Assembly (NCBI GenBank): GCA_963575745.1
Contig: CAUYUJ010000914.1
Span: 173,290-237,289, forward strand
Direction: 5' to 3'
Source: Prorocentrum cordatum
Taxonomy: Eukaryota > Sar > Dinophyceae > Prorocentrales > Prorocentraceae
Length of the DNA stretch: 64,000 bases
Shown here: piece after piece, positions 21,751-32,060 of the stretch
How positions within the stretch are numbered: the stretch's first letter is position 1
Layout: each line of letters starts with the position of its first letter
The notes under the pieces: model-generated
Database searches by the model: none
The model's input: the letters and a program-made list of their open reading frames with translations, nothing else
What the model was told of the DNA's origin: nothing
Translations under genes and position numbers: made by a program

Positions 21751-22612
21751 GGGAGGAGGAGGAGGAGGAGGAGGAGGAGGAGGAGGAGGAGGAGGAGGAG
21801 GAGGAGGAGGAGGAGGAGGAGGAGGAGGGGGAGGGGGAGGGGGAGGAGGAGGAGGAGGAGGAGGAGGAGGAGGAGGAGGAGGGAGGAGGAGGAGGAGGAG
21901 GCGGAGGAGGAGGAGGAGGAGGAGGAGGAGGAGGAGGAGGAGGAGGAGGAGGAGGAGGGAGGAGGCAGGGGGAGGTGTGGGAGGAGGGGTAGGAGAGGAG
22001 GAGGAGGGAAGAGGAGGAGGAGGAGGAGGAGGAGGAGGGAGGAGGAGAGGAAAGGGAAGGAGGAAGAGGGAGGAGGAGAGGAGGAGGAGGAGGAGGAGGA
22101 GGCGGAGGAGGAGGAGGAGGACGGGGAGGAGGAGGAGGGGAGGAGGAGGAGGAGGAGGGGAAGGGGGAGGAGGAGGACGAGGAGGAGGAGGAGGAGGAGG
22201 GAGGAGGAGGAGGAGAGCGGAGGAGGAGGGGAGAAGAAGGAGGAGGGGAGGAGGGACGAGGAGGAGTAGGAGAAGGAGGAGGAGGAGGAGCAGGAGGAGG
22301 AGAAGGATGATGAGGAGGAGGAGCAGGAGGAGCTGGAGGAGGAGGAGGAAAAGGGGGAGCCGAGCAGAGAGGAGCAGGGGGAGGAGGAGGGTGGGGATGG
22401 AGAGGAGGAGGAGGAGGATCAGGAGGAGGGGGAGGCGGAGGAGGAGGAAGAGGAGGAGGAGGAGGAGGAGGAGGGGAGGAGGAGGAGAGGAGGAGGAGGA
22501 AGAGGAGGAGAGGAGAAGGAGGAGGAGGAGAAGGAGGAGGAGGGGGAGGAGGAAGGTGGAGGGAGGAGGAGGAGGAGGAGGAGGAGGAGGAGGAGGAGGA
22601 GGAGGAGGAGTG
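21751..22612. repeat. 860-bp GGA polypurine tract
   Basis: Almost pure GGA/GAG on the plus strand with scattered single C or T. Frames open on both strands are translations of the repeat. Confidence 0.9.
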
Positions 22613-23645
22613 ACTCAGCTGGGAGGGGAATGCGGCACAACCAGGAGGGGGGCGTCCAAGAGGGGCCCCCGGCGTTTGCAACTCATAGCGGGCAGCATGT
22701 GCGCGGCCCGTGGTGGGGCGAGGGACGTATTGGCATAATAACGCGAAAGGGCTGTGAAATACGGGAACACATCACGGCATCTCCCCCGGCCACAACATCC
22801 ATCCCCCCATAGTCATTACACCATCCTGGCCTCGAACGAGACGGGAGGGTTTTGTCCGTGATCGGCTTCCAGGGGCCCTCGCCGGGCCCTGGGACCGTCA
22901 ACGAAACAACTCGGGACGCACAACCGGCCCCATCATAGGGGCCCAGACATCTGGGGCGCCACACTTTGACAGAATCACGACGTCGGGGGGCCTGGAACTG
23001 AGGGACAGGACCCGCCCAGGAGAGGAACCATCGACTGGACATCGGCGGCACATCGACAATGAGTTGGCGAGAACCCCCCGATGGCGGATTCGCACGTTCG
23101 TGGGCGCAGCGGACTATTCGGCCCCCACCGGCGAGAAATGGGCGATTCGGAGTCGATGCGTCCGCCTCTGAACCAGCGCCCCTCGAACTTTGCCCCTGAT
23201 CAATCAATATCGACTCGGGAAATCGGATCGGATCAGAGTGTGCGCCGGGCCCGGGTCAGGCCGCGCCAGGATGCACAACTCGGCCACTCAAGCGTTCTTT
23301 TCAAACCAAAAATGTAAATACCGCCACCCCCAAACCTCGCAAGGGATTCGTTCTGACAAGAAGCTCGAGGCGAATCCAGCCGTGACGACGAGGGCATCCG
23401 AGGAGGCCGCAAAAAGGGAAACGCGGGGCAAGGATAGCGGTATCGATACCTTGAACTCCCCTGAACCTCGGGCAGCATCGCATCGCCGGGATTGCGGAAT
23501 CGAGCCGGATCGGATCGGCCAGATTCCATATCGAACCCGATCGGCCGGACCAAGATGGACCCTGGGAGGGGGCGCGGGGGTTGCGGAAATTATTTGGTAC
23601 GGATGCCGATAGTCCCCAGTCCTCTCCCGGGGTGCGTTTTGGCCA
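22613..23645. other. No convincing gene; diverged dispersed repeat
   Basis: 22862-23000 read on the minus strand resembles 38095-38205 on the plus strand (shared TTGTCAAA, GGGCCCGGCGAGGGCCC and GTCTGG blocks). 23356-23400 resembles 24601-24648 (GGCGAATCCAGC...CGACGAGG). No supportable coding region. Confidence 0.4.
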
Positions 23646-23650
23646 GAATC

Positions 23651-24613
23651 CCACCAGCCCTCTGGGCGTAGGTGGTCTAGAGCAGATCCTCTTCCACCCC
23701 TCCCTCTTCCCCCTTGGGGAGGGGTTTACCCCTCCCCCTACCCCCTCCCCTGGACCTGGACGGGGGGGGCCGCGGGTAGTTAGAGCGTCCAAGATGGCCC
23801 AAGACGGCTCCAAGAGCGCCTCAGAGAACCCAAGATGAGCTCCAAGATGGCTCAAGATAGCGCAAGATCGCTCACGATGGCTCCTAAGATGGTTCCAAGA
23901 AGCCCAAAGACGGCCCCAAGATAACTCCAAGTGGCCAAACAGCTCCCCAAGGAGGCCCCGAAGAGGCCAAAATCGTCCCAAAACCTAAGGAAAATCAATG
24001 ATTTTTGCTTTCTCGCCTTTTCGCTTCCGATGGCCATCCGAGGCCTGGAGATGGCTCCAAGATGGCCCAAGAGGGCCCCAAGAGAGCCCCAAAAGAGCCC
24101 CAAGACGGCCCCAAGAGCGCCCAAGAGCACTCCAAGAGCGTTCCAAGAGGGGTCCAAGAGGCGATTTTAGGGGCTTCCGAGGGGGGACGCTAATTAAACC
24201 CCCCCTCTTGTTTGATCGACTCCCTCCAAGATGGCCCCAAAAGCGCCCCGAAGGCTCCCCAGAGCGCCTCAAGAGGGTCCCAAGAGGCGCCCAAGATGCC
24301 CCAAGGCGCCCAAAAAGCCCTCCAAGAGGCCCTCAAAAGACCCCCAAGAAGCTCCTTCCCCTCCTCCTCCTCCTCCTCCGATTCTTCCTCCTTCTCCGTC
24401 CTCCTCCTCCTCCTCCTCCTCCTCTTCCCCCTCCTCCTCCTCCTCCGACGACGACGACGACGACTCCTCTTCCATCCTCCCCCTCTCGGGGTCTGTGACA
24501 GCTTCCCCCGCCCTTTGTTATTCTGTATGCTCCCCGACTTCCCTGATCACCTCAACTCCCCTGAGCATCGTTTCTGGATGGGCTGGTGGGGATACGCGAA
24601 GCGTCAACAATTT
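23651..24613. repeat. Composite modular repeat, copy A
   Basis: Modules in order: CCACCAGCCCTCTGGGCGT...TCTAGAGC (23651-23683); CCTCCCCTGGACCTGGACGG (near 23747); a CCAAGA-rich block (23790-24350); a CTC/CTT block (24356-24480); CCCTGATCACCTCAACTCC...CATCGTT (24541-24572); and GATGGGCTGG plus the GGGGATACGCGAAGCGT module (24577-24613). The same order is partly seen at 46.1-47.2 kb and 62.2-63.7 kb. No gene seen. Confidence 0.65.
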
Positions 24614-24816
24614 GAAGGCGAATCCAGCAATGGCGACGAGGACCCCCCAGGACCCTGGAAGACATATATGGTCCAGGGCTTGGGCCCCCCCCCCCACAAT
24701 GCTAATGCCATCGGGCCCCCCGCCCCCCCCCGCCCCCCCGATGCCCCCCCCCCCCCTGTGGGCGTGGCGTGGTGGCCCTCCCCCTGTGGGGGTGGTGGCC
24801 CCCCTGTGGACGACAC

Positions 24817-24849
<33 letters not shown>

Positions 24850-25390
24850 AGACGACGTCGACGACGACGACGACGGCGGCACGGGCGCCGGCGACGACGA
24901 CGACAGCGTCAGCATCGGCATCGACATCGGCATATGCATCGCCGTCCCAGGCATGACGTAAAACTGCTACACTTGACGGAGGGGAGGTGCCAATCTGTAA
25001 TCGTGCATAACAGCCGTAATCAGTTTGGGCTGGCCTCTTCCGATGAAGTCAAGTGCGCGCTCAATCTGGCGTCCGCCCGCAGGTTAAAAGCTGGGGCGGA
25101 ACGATTGCGTCCTCGGCACGACGAAAACTGCCTTATTTTCAGTGTGCCTAATTAGGGGAAGCTAACGCCATTTTTTTTGTTTGTTTTTTTTGGCTCTGTT
25201 TCGTCCTTAGACATGCGGCCCTCCGTTGTCACGTAGCGTTCGTGGCGTGCCGGTGCGCGCAACAGTTGTGGTGTTTCTGTGTGTCCTTGGTTTGCCCTGC
25301 GTTCTTGGGCAACGCGCTGTGGTTGAGGCCGCTTGCGCTGGGGACCCTCTGCACGAAAAAAAGAAAGCTTAGGAGGCGGCAAGAGGGCAT
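24614..25390. other. Poly-C and (GAC)n patches; no gene seen
   Basis: Runs of C (24680-24770) and a GAC array (24812-24900), then mixed sequence without convincing coding. Confidence 0.4.
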
Positions 25391-25394
25391 GCGG

Positions 25395-25532
25395 AGAGGG
25401 GAGGATGACGTTGACGACGACGATGAAGTTGATGACTCTGCTGATTATGGTAATGACGACGATGATGATGATGTTGTTGTTGATGATGATGATGATGGTG
25501 ATGGTGATGGTGATGGTGATGATGATGATGAC

Positions 25533-25612
<80 letters not shown>

Positions 25613-26275
25613 GCTGCTGCTGCTGCTGGTACTTCTCCTCATCCCCATGCTGCTGCTCCTCATCTTCCTGCTCCTCTGCTGCTCCTCATCTTCCTCCCCC
25701 TCCTCTTGCTGCTCTGGCGCAGCTCCTCATGCTCCTCCTCTTCCTGCTCCGCCCTAGTGTCCGAGAAGGGTGCGCAGTTTCAGGCCACTCGGCACAGAAG
25801 AGCCGGCACTGCGAGCCCCTACGGGAGGCGGAGAAGGAGGAGGAGGAGGAGGAGGATGAGGATCCCTCTTCTATCTCCTCCCTGCTGCTGTTGCTCTTCC
25901 CTGCTGCTGTTGCTCATCCTCATCCTCCCTTCTACCCCGCCACCCTGATGATGATACCGATGACGATGACGACGATAATGATGATGATGACGATGCTGCT
26001 GCTGATGATGCCGCTACGGAGGGTAGTGACGACGACGATGCTGAAGACGACAACGAGGATGATAATGATGGTGATGATGATGTTGATGTTGATGGTGATG
26101 ATGATGATGATGATGAAAACGATGATGATGCTGATGATGATGACGATGATGCTGGCGAAGGTGATGCTTATGACGACGATGATGCTGATGATGGTGATGA
26201 TGCTGATCATGAAAATGATGATGACGATGGTGATGAGTTGTACGACGACGGCGATGCTGATGATGATGACCTCCC
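25395..26275. repeat. (GAT)n arrays with CTG patches
   Basis: Pure GAT at 25525-25610 and imperfect GAT/GAC at 25395-25524 and 25948-26275. The space between is CTGCTG/CTCCTC-rich. Met/Asp/Ser homopolymer frames are repeat translations. Confidence 0.85.
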
Positions 26276-26473
26276 TGCTGCTGCTGTTGCTTCTCCTCAT
26301 CTTCCTACTGCTGCCCCTCATCATCCTGCTGCTCTGCTGAAGCTCCTCATATTCCTCCTTCTCCTCTTGCTGCCCTGCTGCTGCTCCTCGCCCTCCTCCT
26401 TGTCCTGGTCCTCGACCTGATCGCACCAGTGCCGTTTACAGGCCCAAGTATTGCACCGAGAGACCTCTCCAGG

Positions 26474-27400
26474 ATGACGAACCTCGCAGCAGCACTGACA
26501 TTCCTGGAGTGCTTCCCTGAAGCCGCTGCATGGCACTTCACAGTCCTGGACAAGCAGAAGCATTGCATCACGAACACCCCCGCAATGGCCACTAACAAGC
26601 TGCGCGCTGCGTTGAAGACCTTCCTGGGCACGCACAATGTGCATGTGTTCGTGAGGCCGTTGCTGGGCAACCTTGTCTTCCTTGATTTGGACGACTTCAC
26701 GACCCATAACAAGGACCTCACGGAGGTGCTGAGTCTGAAGCCACGGGCCCTCGTTCGCACAAGCCCCAACAACTACCAAGCATGGCTGGTCATTCCAGAG
26801 TCGCTGGCATCCAGCCAAGCACTGTGGGCTGCTCGAGCCATGACCGCCCACTTCAAGGGGGACGACCGCTCGCTGAAGGCAACCCAGCAGGGGCGTGTGC
26901 CAGGCTCCATGAATGTGAAGGCGGGCAAGGGGACAGTGACAGAGCTGGTCCACAATACGCCGGGGGCGACCTTGAACGAGGCGGCCTTCTTCAAGATGGT
27001 GCTCAAGCAGACGGTCCACATTCAGGGTGCCACGGTCGCCTCTGCGTCTGCTTCCATCGAGTAGAAGGCCGCGGCGGACCGGTCAGGCCAGGATTGGAAG
27101 CTCTGCTGCCAATTCTTCGAAGACCCTGCCGGTTACTCGTTCCAGATGGGGCTGCAAGAGTTGCCTCCGAAGATGACGAAGGCCCACGCGAGGCCTGACT
27201 CGTATGCCAGCCGGACGATCAAGAAAGCATTCCAAAAGGTCCGCGGGCATGCCGCCATTGCGGCGGACCCAGCCGCCTCCTCCTCCAAGCCCGCAGCCGC
27301 GGTCAGCCAGAAGGTCGCCCAACTGCCTGCCAACGCGGCTGAGAGCCAGCAGGTGCCGTCCCAGGGCGCCGCCCCTAAAGCGCCTCAACAGCCCGCGTCA
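26474..27400 (+). pseudogene. RepB-like (archaeo-eukaryotic) primase domain
   Basis: The ATG at 26474 (MTNLAAALTFLECFPEAAAWHF) opens a domain with the hallmarks of RepB-type primases: a metal-binding DxD in NLVFLDLDDF, then RTSPNNYQAWL (the second motif, with Gln where many family members have His), then GRVPGSMNVKAG (the late R-x2-G-x2-N-x-K box). A single in-frame TAG (27062-27064) interrupts it. Coding continues in register with DWKLCCQFFEDP and SYASRTIKKAFQKVRG, which matches the usual helical C-terminal part of such primases, and then a Pro/Ala/Gln linker. Such primases start DNA strands during replication of plasmids, viruses and some transposons. Presence in a eukaryotic element beside an integrase suggests a replicating mobile element. 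Confidence 0.65.
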
Positions 27401-28511
27401 TCTGGCGCCAGGCGATGGCGGCAACCCACCTCAGGGCGACCACGCGCCGCCCCAGGGCGCCGCCCCGGAGGCGTCTCAACAGCCAGCGTCGTCTGGGGCC
27501 GTCCAGGCGCCAGGCGAAGGCGGCCACGCGGCAGCGCCTGGGCAGTTCGTGTGCGTCGGGGACATCCAGGCGATGATCGACGTCGCCTTGCAAGCTCGCC
27601 TTCCGCAGAAATCCACCCCCTGCCACAGGTCATGCTCATTGTGCCATAAGCAATTCCCCAAGGATGGCTTCTACGGCACCCAGTGGGCTGCTGACGACGC
27701 CGACCGCGCCTGCAAGGTTTGCAAGCCCCTGGACGAGGCGCAGCTGCGCCGTCTGAAGACAGAGTGGACGTGTAAGCAGTGTGGCTCCACGAAGGCGAGG
27801 GACATGTTCACGCCCACCCAGAGACGCGCGGAGGAAAGCGCTAAGTGCATGGCATGCACGCACGGAAACGCCGTGGCGAACACGGTCGCCTTCCACGTCT
27901 GCTGCTCCTGCAAGCGCGAGAAGCACGCCGGCCAGTTCACGCCCGCCCAGCGGACCAACCCGAAGGACAACCGGAAGTGCAAGGATTGCTGCGCCGCCGC
28001 GCTGAAGAAGTCCCAGCAGAAGGGCAAGGACAACGTGGTTGACCACAACGCGGGCTGGAAGAGGAACCTGGACGCCGAGCTCCCCACGTGGGAGCGCAAG
28101 ACGAAGGATGAGGCCATGCGGTGGATCATGCAGGCTGACGAGACGGCGTTGCCCTCCGAGTGCCTGCAGTCCTACCAGGCCTGCATCGCCCTGCGGGGCC
28201 GGCAAGAATGGTGGCTCAGCGACCCTGGCCAGTCCAAGTCGGAGTTCACGGCCGCCGAGAAGCTCAAGCACCTCGACGCTGCTCACACTGACTTGAGCCA
28301 CCTGCGCGGCCGCGACGGCATCGTCGGCGTCCTCAAGGAGGAGCTCGGAGACAGAGTCTGGCCTCACCTCGTGCACGACGCTACATTCTTCGTCCTGCGT
28401 TGCGAGGACCTACGAGGAAGAGGAGGAGGAGGAGGAGGAAGAGCAGCGCAAGCAGCAGCAGCAGCACGAGCAGCAGGAGCAGGAGGAGGTGGACGGCGAT
28501 CACAACGGTGA
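27400..28511 (+). pseudogene. Linker with three Cys4 zinc modules
   Basis: After a one-base shift near 27407 (the repeat QGAAPxxxQQPASSGA appears once in each frame) the frame carries three tandem zinc modules of the form C-x2-C...F...R-x-C-x2-C: CSLC...CKVC, CKQC...CMAC and CCSC...CKDC, at about 27630-28000. A helical segment with several Trp follows (WERKTKDEAMRWIMQ). The modules probably bind nucleic acid or protein; the family is not identified. The frame then runs into a GGA array (28412-28650) where another frame gives an acidic Glu/Gln-rich linker. Confidence 0.55.
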
Positions 28512-28650
28512 TGCCGATGAGGAGGAGGAGGAGGAGGAGGAGGAGGAGGAGGAGGAGGAGGAGGAGGAGGAGCAGGAGGAGGGGGAGGAAAAGGGGGGGA
28601 GGAGGAAGAGGAGGAGGGGGAAGAGGAGGGGGAAGAAAGGGGAGTAGGAG
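28412..28650. repeat. GGA array inside the primase-integrase element
   Basis: GGA/GCA-rich sequence; one plus frame reads a run of Glu and Gln. It may be a coding acidic linker or a later insertion. Confidence 0.8.
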
Positions 28651-28699
28651 GAGGGGCCCTCGCCCCCTCGCAGGAATGTCGTGCACGGAGCACGCGGGG

Positions 28700-29485
28700 C
28701 ACCGCCGACTCGCAGCCGAGGCACTTGCCAAGGCCGAACTCCTCCGGAGAGGTGGTCGGCTGGGACCTGAAGAAGATTACCCCGCTCAAAGGTCACCCCT
28801 GGGTGATGCTGCTGGCGGTCGACTTCGCCAGCAACAAGGCGTTCGCGTGGGATCTGGACCAGGACAAGATCAGCCTCCAGCACGTGCAGTCCATCATGCT
28901 CCGCTTCGCGCAGAGCCAGGACCTCATGTCCGTGGGGTGGACAGACAACGGGGCCAGTTCAGAAACGTCGTCGAGGATGCCATGCACGAGGCGTTCGGCG
29001 TCAAGGCGAGGCACATCCCCCCAGGCCACCCACAGTCCAACGGACTGGTCGAAGTGCACAACCGTATCCTGGATTTCATGCATGGTGGCCAGCGGGACCG
29101 CTTGGTGTCTGCAGTGATTGCCTTCAACAATTGCCCGGGCACGCACAACCAGCCCACGCCGGAGACGATCTGGCGCGTCCTCCGCCCTACAACCAGCAGG
29201 TGGCAGCACGCGGGCACTAAGGCGCTCGTCCACGGCAAGCAGCCCATGACGGATGCGGAGTGGGAGACCTTCCTGGAGCAACACCAGAAGATCATGGGCG
29301 AGGGCGCGGATCCACGAGCATTTGCGACGAGGTCGACGGGAAGTTGCAGGGAGTGCGCGATGCCATCGCGGACGTGAGGCGCCGTCAACAGCTCAGTCAA
29401 CGCCTTAAGCGGGAAAAGAAAGCGAACGCCAAGGGCGCCTACACGCTCGTGTCGGGCGACAGGGTCATTTGCCTCAACACGCAGT
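28700..29485 (+). pseudogene. Retroviral-type DDE integrase core
   Basis: The core starts with GEVVGWDLKKITPL (first catalytic Asp, codon 28764-28766), then AVDFASNKAFAWDL, then GWTDNG (second Asp, 28944-28946), then HPQSNGLVEVHNRIL (Glu, codon 29051-29053). The Asp-Glu distance is 107 bases. One G missing from the run at 28950-28953 would make it exactly 35 intervening residues, the D,D35E signature of rve integrases. After the core come a helical part and a basic part (RLKREKKANAKG) in a further-shifted frame, then SGDRVICLNTQ before a TAA at 29485-29487. Integrases join element ends to target DNA. At least two frameshifts break this copy. Confidence 0.75.
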
Positions 29486-29487
29486 AA

Positions 29488-30525
29488 GTGTCCAAGGCCG
29501 GGGACGCGAAGTTCCAGCACGCTGGCGGCGAGCGTCGGGAATACCTGGTGCGAAAGGTCAATGGCGGCTTGGTGGAAGTGGAAGAAATCGGCACAGGCGT
29601 CGTCTCGACCAAGCACGAAGCGCAGCTGAAACTCATGCCGAAAGCCGTGCAGCCCGACAAGCAGAGCGAGCGCGGGAAGTGGAACGACTCGAGCCAGCCG
29701 TGCGTGCTGGGCTCCTGCGCAACGGTGTGGCTTGGGGCAGACGGGGAGAAGTGGCGGATCTTCGCAGTCGAGCCCGACGGCGCCTGCTTCTACCAGTCGG
29801 CTAGCGTCAGGATGACAGGCGTGTTCTTGGATGACGGCCAGGAGAGCATGGCTTTGCGCCTCAGGGCCATTGGGGCCCAAAGCCCACGCACAGGGCGGAG
29901 GGGGGAGAGGAGGAGGAGGAGGAGGAGGAGGAAGAGGAGCAGGAGGAAGGGAGAGGACGGAAGAGAGATGAAGATCGACGGTGGGCCTCGGCAACATTCG
30001 AAGCCTCAGGTTATCGAGTACGCCAAGAAGTGGTACCACGAGTCGCCGCCCAAGCGGAAGAGGCTCTTGCGCGCGCAGATCATGAGGGAGATGGAGGAGG
30101 ACCCCACGTGGATGGAGTCCCACGCTGTGCAGGACTCATCCGACTTCGACATGGACGCGTATTTCGAGTACCAGAAGAAGCCCTACACCTTCGCGACTTT
30201 CTTCAACGTGGCGGCATTCGCGAGGCTCACGGGCGTGCCCACGATCGTGTACCGCAGGACGGAGGATATCAAAAACCTCCTCACCAAGTCGTGGGAGGAA
30301 GACGGCGAGGCCAGCGATGGGGACGGCGGTGAGGTTGGGGCGCCCCCGCTACGCGTACTGCTGTCGCCCAACCACTACGACCTGCTGTTCCAGGACCCGA
30401 AGGACGCCCAGGCAGACGACGCCGCCGACGACCACTCGGCCACCGACGCCCGCCCCACCAAGAGGCGCCGCATGATCGCCAAGACGTCTGGCGTCAAGAA
30501 GCGCCCGGCGAGCCGCACTGCCTAG
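29488..30525 (+). pseudogene. OTU-type cysteine protease domain
   Basis: In register with the integrase tail after the TAA, this frame has an SH3-like opening (REYLVRKVNGGLVEVEEIG), then EPDGACFYQSAS with the OTU nucleophile Cys (codon 29785-29787; D-G-x-C is the OTU signature), and PLRVLLSPNHYDLLF with the catalytic His (30373-30375). The spacing is longer than usual because of a basic low-complexity insert from a GGA patch at 29897-29960. The C-terminus is basic (TKRRRMIAK). OTU proteases remove ubiquitin or process polyproteins; here polyprotein processing or host evasion is only a guess. It ends with TAG at 30523-30525. Confidence 0.65.
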
Positions 30526-31147
30526 GCTGATGCTGCTGATTTTATGTTCCTGTGCTCTTGTGCGATTGTGCGCTTGTGCTGCGTGGCTGCTTTTGTAAGT
30601 CTTATGCACGCTGTCAGTTTCCATTCCCCCCTGCTCCTCATTTCCTCGTTCTCTGCGAGTTTTACAGGCGCGCAAGTTTACGTGGTGGCTCACGGAACTT
30701 TTGCGCGAGAACATGGGCCCGAGTTTCGCTGAGCTGGCACGGCCTAGGCGCGTGCCCTGCTGTCTGTGCGCAGGCCATGGTAATTCAAAGTTACCGACGC
30801 TCTCCGAGACAATCCATCATCGTCGGCGTCTTCGCCATCGTCGTCGCCCTCTGCTTCCGGAGAGTGGCGGATGCACAGGGAGAGGAAGTGGGAGGGGGGG
30901 GCAAGGTAGGGAAGAGAAGGCCAGGGAACGAGGAGAGGGGCAGGGGAAGCGGACGGAGGGTGGAGGAGAAGGAGGAGGGGAGCATCGTCGTAGACGGTGT
31001 TTCCCCGTCGTCGCCTCCCTCTGGGTGTGGCGTGGCGCTGCAGTGCTTCAGGGAGCCGAAGCGGGCGTCTTCGTCGTCGCCGCCGCCGCTGCCGCCGCCG
31101 TCGTCGTCATCGTCGTCGTCGTCGTCATCGTCGTCGACGTCGTCGAA

Positions 31148-31191
<44 letters not shown>

Positions 31192-31300
31192 TCCCCCCCC
31201 CCATCCCATCTGGGGAAAGGGGGGGGGGCCCGAGGAATCCTGGGACCATACCATCTGGGGGGGGGGGGGCCCGTGGGCCCGGAGCCCGGGATCATATATA
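30526..31300. repeat. (TCG)n array and GC-rich flank
   Basis: TCG units at 31070-31190, bounded by runs of C and G (31192-31270). No gene between the OTU frame and 31300. Confidence 0.6.
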
Positions 31301-31597
31301 AACGTCCATTTCGGTATCTAACATTCTTCCCTGAACCATATGTGCTTGACAGCGCTTTCCTTAAGAATACTGGACACGACCCGATATCTTTCAAACATAG
31401 ATAAGTTTGTACACGAGTGCCGATTTTTTTAGATACGAATAGATGCGGGATATGGTTTTCTTACTAATATTTCCCTACCTAGGCTCTGCCTAGAAAGGTT
31501 CTTACCGTACGAGTTCAAGGGGCCGGGCAGTGGACTACGCCCCGGGCGGTTCCCCCGGCATCCGCCCCGCGGTTCCCCCAGGATCCCCCGCTTTGCC

Positions 31598-32060
31598 TAG
31601 CCTAGCTTTAGCTTAGCTAGGCTTAGCTTAGCTTAGCTTAGCTAGGCTTAGCTTAGCTTAGCTTAGCTTGGCTTGGCTTGGCTTAGCTTAGCTTAGCTTA
31701 TTTTAGCATAACTTACCTTACCTTAGCGCAGCGCAGCACAGCGCAGCATTAGCATAGCATAGCATAGCATACCATAGCCAAGCATAGCATAGCACAGCAT
31801 AGCATAGCATAGCCAAGCATAGCATAGCATAGCATATCATAGCATATAAAGCAAACGCAAAACCAATGCGAAATTGTAGATGTAGATGTAGATGTAGGTG
31901 TAGATGTGGATGTAGGTGTATATGTAGATGTAGATGCAACGATAGGTGTAGATGTAGGTGTGGCTGTAGATGTAGATGTGAGTCTCGCTGTTGTGATGTT
32001 GGTGTAGATGTCGATGCAGGTGTATATGTTAATGTAGCTGTCGGTGTAGATGTAGATGTT
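31598..32060. repeat. Pentamer and hexamer arrays
   Basis: TTAGC/TTGGC pentamers at 31598-31700, AGCAT pentamers at 31735-31850, then GTAGAT hexamer variants at 31876-32060. None matches the usual TTTAGGG telomere repeat. Confidence 0.85.

Larger units (their letters stand above)
26474..30525 (+). mobile_element. Primase-integrase-OTU element, decayed
   Basis: Four modules in one orientation (primase, Cys4 repeats, D,D35E integrase, OTU protease), with only short joins between them, read like one polyprotein broken by two stops and about four frame changes. No reverse transcriptase, polymerase B or capsid module is visible, and no terminal repeats were found by eye. It could be a degraded member of a DNA transposon or virus-derived family. 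Confidence 0.55.

Noticed and set aside
23853-23861. TGGCTCAAG on the plus strand as an SL relict
   Set aside because: Only nine bases match and they fall inside a CCAAGA-type repeat.
29482-29490. CAGTAAGTG as a 5' splice site explaining the TAA at 29485
   Set aside because: Coding resumes in the same frame immediately after the stop, so an intron starting there is not needed and no matching acceptor is evident.
31598-31700. Telomere repeat
   Set aside because: Units are TTAGC pentamers, not TTTAGGG.
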